DNA from: Deroplatys truncata
Lineage: Eukaryota; Arthropoda; Insecta; Mantodea; Mantidae
Direction: 5' to 3'
Assembly: GCA_030765065.1 (NCBI GenBank)
Contig: CM060978.1
Location: forward strand, 109,921,192-109,985,191
DNA length: 64,000 nt
The notes under the pieces were generated by a model. The model ran no database searches. It was given only the letters and a program-made list of their open reading frames with translations, and was not told the origin of the DNA. Shown here piece after piece: positions 57,001-64,000 of the stretch. How positions within the stretch are numbered: position 1 is the first letter of the stretch; every line of letters begins with the position of its first letter. A program made the position numbers and the translations under genes.

Positions 57001-58215
57001 TTGAATGCGTAATGGTCAGACGTAAGGGTATCAATCATAAGTAGGCTGTATTTAAAGAAGGTGTTTTTGAGTAGTACATGGTCTAGTGTGTGTGGCGTTG
57101 CCAGGAATGCACATTGGTTCTGCTGAGGTGGCGATAATGTAATTGTTATTCATCGTGTCTGTGTAGTGTGTTGCCGCAAGTGTTGTCGGTATGTCCCCAG
57201 GTTCTGTGCATTATTATTACTCGGTGGTCGAGGTTAATGAGTACGTCGAGGTTAGATGTGTGCAGCTGCCCCGGGGAATTGTAGATTCCTACAATGGTTA
57301 CTTGGCGATTTTGAAGTTCTATAGTGATCTCAATGGCTTGTGTGTGTTGCAGTGGGGGAAAGTGCTTTTGGTTATGATTGAGCGCACGGTGAACGAGGAT
57401 GGTTGTGCCTCCCACTGCTCCGTTGTCTGGGTTGTCTGTTCATGGTTGGATAGCCACTCGGCTAGCGCTAACCTTGGGTTCAGGAGGGCGACTTGGGCTA
57501 AGGCTCTTGCCCTGGTAGATCTTCGCTCAACAACGTGTAGGTTGTCCCGTATGGAGAATCTAGCTTTGGGGTTTAAGGGCATTTCACCTACGAGGACTGT
57601 GGAAATTTAGTTTTGGAGAAGATGGTGATTAACTTCAGGCATCCTTGAGTGGGACCCTCTGCAGTTTCAATATAGAATGCGTTGGTTTTTGAGGTTAATG
57701 TGGCCGATTTTGCTGTCGGGAGGCACTCAGTTTTTTCCACCTTTGTTTTGTTTGTTTTCTTTTTTCTTGGTTTTTTTCCTTCCCTTTCTTGCTTTTGTTT
57801 GCCTGTTTGTTTATTCTTACTTGCTGTGTCTATCCACGACGAATTACAATCGTAGCTAGTGTTTCAATATAGACTAGGATTTCGTTCAGGTAGTTTCCTT
57901 GATGTGTTGCGAAGGTGTTACATACGTTATATATAACAGGAGCAACCTTGTGTATCCTGCCACGACGCTTCCTTCTCCAAGCGTCTGATAAGTATTCCGA
58001 CGCTGGTTGGTAGGTCCTCGGCTTGTGTTGATATTGTCTTCTCCGACTTCGGTGAGGGAGGGGGCACAGGCCTGTCGTTCTCTCGCTCGGCGTGGTCAGA
58101 AACAATTGCTTCCTTTTGTCCACGAATTGTATCGCTCCCGTGGAGGGTTGAATTAAAATCCGTAAAGGACTTCATGAAATCGATGGATTTTCGGAAATCC
58201 TGAGAATTATAGACA
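54020..58215 (-). mobile_element. jockey-clade LINE, broken, split by a SINE
   Basis: Read from high to low coordinate. A possible ORF1 remnant (about 57930-58215: MHVYNSQDFRKSIDF, a proline-rich PVPPPSPKSEKT). The endonuclease start YWNCRG-like (near 57670) and its core GGTTILVHRALNHN plus RQVTIVGIYNSPGQLHTS (57150-57410). RT fingers YFPNKWKHVSVLMFANPGK with SYRSIS (56110-56260). RT motif GVPQGS (near 55450 and 55760, split by the SINE), then LIYADNTAIAAQ at 55355-55385, where the second catalytic Asp is Asn. Then TLIRPFMTYASPALGHCA (54960-55020) and the C-terminus SCPCRPFHGEYKLHTNEEF. The 3' untranslated part to about 54020 is GC-richer. Many stops and frame changes; ORF2 otherwise keeps the normal jockey order. 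Confidence 0.85.
55462..55757 (+). repeat. SINE family A inside the jockey LINE
   Basis: Full-length SINE (GTCGTCCTACGCGGTGTAGC to AGAGCGTCCACAAGTAAAAG) flanked by TTGTGGACG (55453-55461) and TTGTGGGACG (55758-55767), a target-site duplication differing by one base. Confidence 0.92.
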
Positions 58216-58530
58216 TGCATTTATTATTACATTAGTATTTATTAAAGTTTCAGTCATAATTTTAATAACGTTAGTCATAGCAATTGAAACTATAATAAGT
58301 AATGCAATTATTGCTGTCAACCTACGTTTATGTCACATCATTATTATGAGTCAAGGAATTCTGCCTAATAGCGATTTATTTATTTGGTTATTACAATTCG
58401 CCTGGTGTCGTTTTGAATGAAAGGCTAAATACATCCATACTAGTGCTGTCAAAGACATGCGTTTTACTCGTTCGTTCCATTGCTGCATCTGAGACTCGCT
58501 TGTTTCTTCATGCCCAATTCGTTGGAAAAA
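58216..58530. other. no gene seen
   Basis: AT-rich spacer between the LINE 5' end and the next SINE. Confidence 0.4.
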
Positions 58531-58812
58531 GTCGTCCTCCGTGGTTTAGGGGCTCCATGCTAGCCTCTGGTTCCGAAGGTCGCTGGTTCAAACCTGGCGA
58601 AGGGCAATGGATTTTTTGGGCGTAAAAAGCCTTAGCATGGATTCCTTCGGAAGAGAAGTAAAGCCAATGGTCGGTGTCGTAGATTTACGGCACGTAAAAC
58701 AACCTCAAGCCTAATAAAAAGGCCTCTGAACAAAATTTTCGATCTTTCACGCCCAATATAGAGGCGCTAAGAACCATAGTAGTTAAAGAGCGTTCATAAA
58801 CAAAAATTAATG
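58531..58812 (+). repeat. SINE family A, full-length, more diverged
   Basis: GTCGTCCTCCGTGGTTTAGG head, B box in GCTGGTTCAAACCTGGC, GGTGTCGTAGATTTACGGC body (lacking the CCG before it), end AAAGAGCGTTCATAAAC. Confidence 0.9.
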
Positions 58813-59617
58813 TATAAAAGCTATATATAAAACATATATATATAAACAATATATACGGCAACGAATATACCGAACTATGGTCTATCTCCTGGTTCAATGC
58901 TCTCTAGTGGGAAATGGGCATTTACTTGTTCGAATATTAGCTCGTTCGAGAGTTCACATCATAGCGCTGTTGCCAGGGGCATTGTTTCAATGAGTTAGGG
59001 CAAATGGATGACAATAGCATATTATGCCATGTTATTGCGTTTTTTACTTTGTTTCTACCTGCTGTTACGGTGAAAACTACGTTTACTGCATTATGATACA
59101 CAAATTGAATTTTGTCACGTTCTATTCGTCATTACACCTAAGCAGAGCATATATCTACTCGTATTAAAATATGTTCCAAAATAAATATCATACCAGTTGT
59201 ATATACAAGTTCATTCAGAATGTTTGTAAGACGAAAAAAAAAAACTCAGGGTCATCTGTATAAATAGTTAAATACACATTACAAATTATATAATATGCAA
59301 TAAATTAAATAATGATTATTGTTTAAACTTCAGGAATTGCATAACCATCATTAAAATAAATTATGCTACTATCAACCTTTAACACAAATTAGTTATCTCA
59401 AAAGCTGTTACTATTTGTATACTATGGTTGTACTTAAAAACTGTGTTTTGTTTTAACGAGATATAAATTAACAAACCTAAGAATAAACTAAGTAATAACG
59501 AAAATACCTAACGGAAAACTAATGATACTTTAAAGCATAGTATGAAATCTTAATTAGTATAAAAACAAAACAAGAGAGATTTTTCTTAGAAGTAAATTTA
59601 AGACCAGTTATTACTAT
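58813..59617. other. no gene seen
   Basis: Very AT-rich; AT dinucleotide patches at 58820-58855. No element recognised. Confidence 0.4.
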
Positions 59618-59620
59618 TTA

Positions 59621-59623
<3 letters not shown>

Positions 59624-59667
<44 letters not shown>
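59624..59667. repeat. TTA microsatellite
   Basis: About 14 TTA units; on the minus strand it forms the TAA tail of the following segment. Confidence 0.95.
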
Positions 59668-59990
59668 TCTCGACAATAGTCCCGAAGCGCTTCCATATAT
59701 CGCTTCTTCTGGTTTTATATTCTCACAATCTCCTTATTTAAGGAAACATTTTCACTTGTACCGCTCGATATTATACCTGAATATCACACGAAATCGGCCT
59801 GTGGCAACAACCAGTGTAGCAAACAAGATTCAACCTTACCCCTACGCCTGGGCGTATGAACAGGAAATGAGGCACCAATTCGTTCGGTGTACCCAAAGGA
59901 ATGTACTGCTGAGAACAGGACACCGAATTTTGGTAATCCATCTCGCCGTTATACACGAGCTCCTCCCCCCCCCCCCCGAAGGCATAAATG
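59668..59990 (-). repeat. retroposon-like segment with TAA tail
   Basis: On the minus strand a GC-richer segment of about 320 bp ends directly in a TAA array, the arrangement of a LINE 3' end or SINE. It is not the R2-type 3' end and lacks clear A and B boxes, so the family is unknown. A run of ten or eleven C marks its upstream side (59967-59977). Confidence 0.35.
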
Positions 59991-62117
59991 GTACAAATTA
60001 ATGACCAAAACTCGTACGATGGAAGCTCTAATCCATACCTCCTGAAAGAAAGTCTAACTTATGCTGAGAAACATTTGGAGACCACTTTTTGTTTTCCATT
60101 TTCGTTTACCGCCAAAAACCAATCATATGAAGTTTCAAAATCAATACAAAACGAAGCCATATAGACAAGGAGATTGTAGTTGCAGTGCAACCTTTTTGCC
60201 TGTAGAGTTGAATGTTTTCGTTTGAGGAAATCTCGCAGAATCATGAACGTTTAGCAACACAGCGCACGGTCAGCTGCTGGCGAGCCGTCGAATGATAATT
60301 AGTAATGATGCACCGCATCTACAGTTTAACCGCGGTCAAAATTTGATCACGTTTCAGTGACCCTCGTTCAACTAATCAAGATTGGTGCACATGGTCACTA
60401 GTCTTGGAAAGTGGGTTACCATGTCATTATTATGGATTATTTTAAAAATTATGTTATCGTAATTTTAAATAATACATAGTTATTCACTTGGTATTCGTTT
60501 TATCCGGAAGCATTAAAGGTGAGCTCGAAGTGAGCTTTGCATGGGCTCCAGCTCAGCAAAACCCTCCACGATGATAACGCTCCTGCTCCCTGTCCTTTTC
60601 GCTAAAGACCAGAAAAAGGGCTTTTCCTACTTCTGTAAGCTGCTCTGAAATATCAGGGAATATATGTTTGATGTGTAATGTTTTAAAATAGCTGTCATAA
60701 AATTAACTTTTTCTAATAAACGAGTCTGTTGCGACTAGATAGTGCGTTATTCGTGATGACGCCATATTTTGGACGTAAAATATCCTTCCTGACAAAAGTG
60801 GTCGGTAGAGAGTTATCATGGTTGCAGGATGTAATGACGCAACGATAGAGGTGCGGAAGTGTGGCGCACCCTTATGCGATTATTGCATCCCACATTCACT
60901 TGTTGCGTTGTTTAGAAACAGAGAGTAATAGTAATGTTGACATATTGTTAAGAAAAGTGACGAGAAGGAAGTTCCCAAACCGCTATTCTCCATATACGAG
61001 CCATAAGCTTATTGCCTGAACTATTGAGTGGACCATGCGCAATTGCAGGAAAACCAGAGATAATAAACATTCAGAAATAATTCATATATCTAATTAGGTT
61101 TTAATTTACCTCACACTACTTAGTACTCCATGTGAACATTATGCGTATTTTTCACCCTTCTTTATTTCCAAATCACTTATTAAACATTATGTTTATAGTA
61201 TTATATTTTAGCTGTCTTACCTCACATTACACGGATTTGTTCTGCGTAAACTTGACATAACTCTTCGTGCAAACCCTTGTTCTCAGAGCAAAAACGTAAG
61301 ATTTTCAACACATTAAAGTTTGGCAGCGACTGATTTCTTCAATCTTTGGAATATTCAAACTTTTAACCGTTAACACAGGGTTGCCAACATCGGAGATACT
61401 GGTAATTGTGGAAATATTGCTGCATTCTTCAACTTACTGACAAAGTGGATGAGAAGGCCCTCTGACTCCCCTCTCGTTATTATTTGTGTTGATGTACTTA
61501 TACATTAATAATTTACTTATGTTTAGTTTTAAACAAGATCCTAAATGCATGCAGACTGTTAAATTTGGGTGCGTTCATTTTGTGACAAAAATTCAGCAGG
61601 ATTGTAACGTTATTATAAATGTTTTGGAAAATAATGCCAAAAGGTCATACATTTTTGGGGGGTGCTCCATATAAACGACATTTAATTTTATACCGATTTA
61701 AACCAATTTTGAAATGAATTATGAAGTTTTCAAGCGTATACACAATTTAAACCGGAAGTTGCAGCAGAACGCCTAAAATTCGCACGTTAGTTGTTCTTAA
61801 ATTTGCTCCGATATCAAAATTCGAAATGTATAAAAAATGCTTCTCAAACTGGTATACTTAATATTTCAAATCTGTAACTGCATGATTCACCTAAAAATTG
61901 TATATGTTTAAGGGACTACTCTTAAATTTGTAGATTTGCAGAAAACTTTCAATTTATCATGACATACCTATTCTTCAAACTCTAAAATATAAAACCCCAA
62001 CTGCATAAATGCAGCAGCTTGCTAATAAATTGTAATCTTTTTAGGATGTTCAAGGCATAAACTACACATAATTTTACACGATTTCAATCAAATTTGAATC
62101 GTTTTGATAAATTTTAT
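59991..62117. other. no gene recognised
   Basis: AT-rich with a GC-richer patch at 60500-60640 that shows no motif I can name. Frames are short. Confidence 0.4.
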
Positions 62118-62573
62118 TCAAATGCATATACATAAAATTTCAGCTCGGTACATGCAGAGGTTGTTAATTGCTTTATACTGAGGACGGACAGAAAAAGCGA
62201 GGCTAATAGGCACTCTGCAGTAACCACTCCCAAACCAAAACCTGGCTCCCCCACTAAAGACCGCATTTATAAAGCGTGGCGCCAGCTGGGAAATATGGAT
62301 CCACAGTTCTAAGCCATCAACATAAATATGTATACTTTCGCTAACAACATGGCATGTCCAGTAGAAAGCACGTGGCATATTCGGGAGAGTTTCCACTACT
62401 GCCAAATTACTAGCTGTTTTGTCACGCATTACATAAATGCATTCTATAAGGGGATGAAAAGAAGGATAGGGATGGTTTTTAAAGTGCGAGTAACCTAAAA
62501 GGTTTTCTCTCGTAACTAAAACTAATTGTCCAAAGGTTTGTTCAGACTGGTCAAATGAAGCAACATTGTGCAT
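62118..62573 (-). CDS. unrecognised intact 151-codon open frame
   Basis: ATG at the complement of 62571-62573 (MHNVASFDQSEQTFGQLVLV), stop at 62118. GC content is visibly higher than its flanks. Composition is protein-like, with evenly spread Trp, Tyr, Phe, Cys and charged residues (YWTCHVVSESIHIYVDGLEL, GGARFWFGSGYCRVPISLAF), no low-complexity run, no signal peptide and no clear transmembrane helix. I do not recognise a domain; a faint lectin-like VDG pattern is not enough for a call. No repeat family borders it on either side for 250 bp. It could be an exon of a host gene, an unnamed transposon fragment, or chance. Confidence 0.3.
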   Translation of the reverse strand: MHNVASFDQSEQTFGQLVLVTRENLLGYSHFKNHPYPSFHPLIECIYVMRDKTASNLAVVETLPNMPRAFYWTCHVVSESIHIYVDGLELWIHISQLAPRFINAVFSGGARFWFGSGYCRVPISLAFSVRPQYKAINNLCMYRAEILCICI

Positions 62574-62867
62574 ACCGAGTTGAAAATATGAATAGCTGTA
62601 GTTCTCGGCTCAACTTTACAACATGTGACGCGAGATTTTTTCTACGTCTAATGTCTGTGGCATATGTTTTTGAAGTACAGCTTCACATTCTTTGGTGTAA
62701 TATGTATTTAGAATTATTTATTTGGATTATTTCTGGTTTGAAAACGTTTTATTAACATAATAAAATTATTTATGTATTTACTGCGCATGTAGCCATAGAG
62801 AAGAAAGCAGGGCACCAAATGCTCCATCTTGCACCACTCAACGAAATGCAGTCAACACTTTTTTTTT

Positions 62868-63000
62868 ACTTTCTCTACTACGTAGAGAAAGTAGGGGAAG
62901 TATTGCATTCCATTCAAAAATTCGATACGGAGATTTCACAGGAAATACATGTTTTAAGGTGCACTGAAGGCATATAAAGCGTTTTTGAAACATATCCGTA

Positions 63001-63048
<48 letters not shown>

Positions 63049-63740
63049 TCTGTCCGTGAACAGCATAACTCAGAAACGAGCAGTCGAATAAACACCAAAC
63101 TTGGTATTAAGTTCAGTATCTTCCAGAGATGCGACACGAAGGTTTTCAAGAAAATCCCCCCCACCCCAGATTACTCTTTACATGGAACATTTTTCGAACA
63201 TTTTAATTTTCTCAAAAATGGCTCTAACGATTTTGAATACAATACCATATGTTTAAAACATTTTTATGGCAAATGAATTGTATATCTCGAATTTTCTGGG
63301 AATGTCTCCAAAAGTATTCTTCGTTGTGAACGACTTTTGCATAACTGGTAAACCATAAGAGATAGACAAAATTTTACTCCACAAAAAAATGTATATCGCG
63401 TTAAAATACACAATTAATGTCATATACATTTTTTTTTTTTTGTGGAGTGAACCATTTTCGAGATATTGCTTGTTATTCCCTTAAATTTTTCAATACTTCA
63501 AATGGGAATGCGTTATTCTTTTTTTTTTGTCCTGGTAATGCTTCACATAGCAACCAGCTCTTAAAATATTTGACTGTCGCTTAAAGCCTACCATAATCCC
63601 CTTGCATTTACAAGAAAATTAGCAATAAGATTAACATATCGATATCTCGATTAACATGAATCATATGGAGAATAAGCGTTTGTAAAAATAGTTTGAACAA
63701 GAGTAGAGAAAGTCATGTGAGTGTAACACATCCGATTTTT
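62868..63740 (-). repeat. family B repeat, full-length
   Basis: Starts ACTTTCTCTACTACGTAG and ends AGTAGAGAAAGTCATGTGAG then TGTAACACATCCGATTTTT. The start is a perfect hairpin, ACTTTCTCTAC with complement GTAGAGAAAGT. Interior matches the 42.3-kb copy closely. Confidence 0.85.
63007..63047. repeat. TG microsatellite grown inside family B
   Basis: About 20 TG units at the same seed site as the CA array of the 42.3-kb copy. Confidence 0.95.
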
Positions 63741-63756
63741 GCTACTAAATTACACC

Positions 63757-63761
<5 letters not shown>

Positions 63762-63800
<39 letters not shown>
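63762..63800. repeat. AT microsatellite; remainder to window end featureless
   Basis: About 19 AT units. 63801-64000 shows no feature I can name. Confidence 0.9.
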
Positions 63801-63802
<2 letters not shown>

Positions 63803-64000
63803 CCCTAAATTATGTTACTAGCTATGTACACTAAACACTAACTGGTTAATCTAACTACCTCTAGCCTAAACTTTAACTAAACTTAATCACTACACCCAGG
63901 TTAGGCCAGCCTTATATCTTCCGTCAGTTCCTGGGAAGGATCTGCTGAACGGTTCTTGGTGTCAGGATGCACAAATACTGACAAATTTGAGCACCTATGT

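Noticed and set aside
57191-57610. 139-codon plus-strand frame
   Set aside because: Shadow of the minus-strand jockey endonuclease region, which has recognisable motifs.
1-64000. A new defence-type or operon-like gene system
   Set aside because: The window is eukaryotic repeat-rich DNA; I found no cluster of co-oriented intact genes.

Overview
This window looks like repeat-dense nuclear DNA of an arthropod, most likely an insect. The evidence is AT-rich sequence, long stretches with no open frame, tRNA-headed SINEs, jockey-type and R2-superclade LINEs, mariner, PIF/Harbinger and hAT DNA transposons, and many microsatellites. The mix recalls polyneopteran insects such as cockroaches, stick insects or orthopterans, but that is a low-confidence inference from element families. 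I see no rRNA, no functional tRNA, no CRISPR array and no complete host gene. Nearly everything I can name is a mobile element or its debris.

Layout. 1-9.7 kb: a jockey-like LINE fragment, tRNA-headed SINEs, two weak candidate host exons (about 2.4 and 3.8 kb), an internally deleted Tc1/mariner element (about 5 kb), the 3' end of an R2-type LINE (7.2 kb) and an LTR-like fossil (about 8-8.7 kb). 9.8-18 kb: the first large copies of a dispersed repeat of about 0.9 kb, called family B here, a near-complete degenerate mariner (11.1-12.4 kb), a polypyrimidine minisatellite (13.6-14.2 kb) and an inverted pair of mariner pieces (15.3-16.3 kb). 18-34.6 kb: SINE relics, more family B copies, a 660-bp foldback element with a clear 4-bp target duplication (31.75-32.41 kb) and a LINE 3' part with RNase H (33.7-34.6 kb). 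35-43 kb: a hAT 5' part, two family B copies tail to tail as a large inverted repeat (36.2-37.9 kb), a GC-rich block with a perfect heat-shock element (38.7-39.1 kb), a 172-bp MITE and a mariner 3' end. 44-59 kb: repeated copies of one SINE family (family A), a near full-length R2-superclade LINE preceded by 140-bp tandem units (48.5-52.4 kb), a PIF/Harbinger fragment, and a minus-strand jockey LINE split by a family A SINE (54-58.2 kb). 59-64 kb: a retroposon-like piece with a TTA tail, an unexplained intact 151-codon frame (62.1-62.6 kb), another family B copy and AT microsatellites.

The best non-transposon signals are the perfect four-pentamer heat-shock element at 38936-38955 with a nearby initiator-like site, and the two-membrane-segment candidate exon at 2354-2517. 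No gene set works together as an operon or pathway. The biology here is the layering of elements: SINE into LINE, SINE into family B, mariner pieces at the simple-sequence site of family B, and SINE and LINE tails that border or seed microsatellites.
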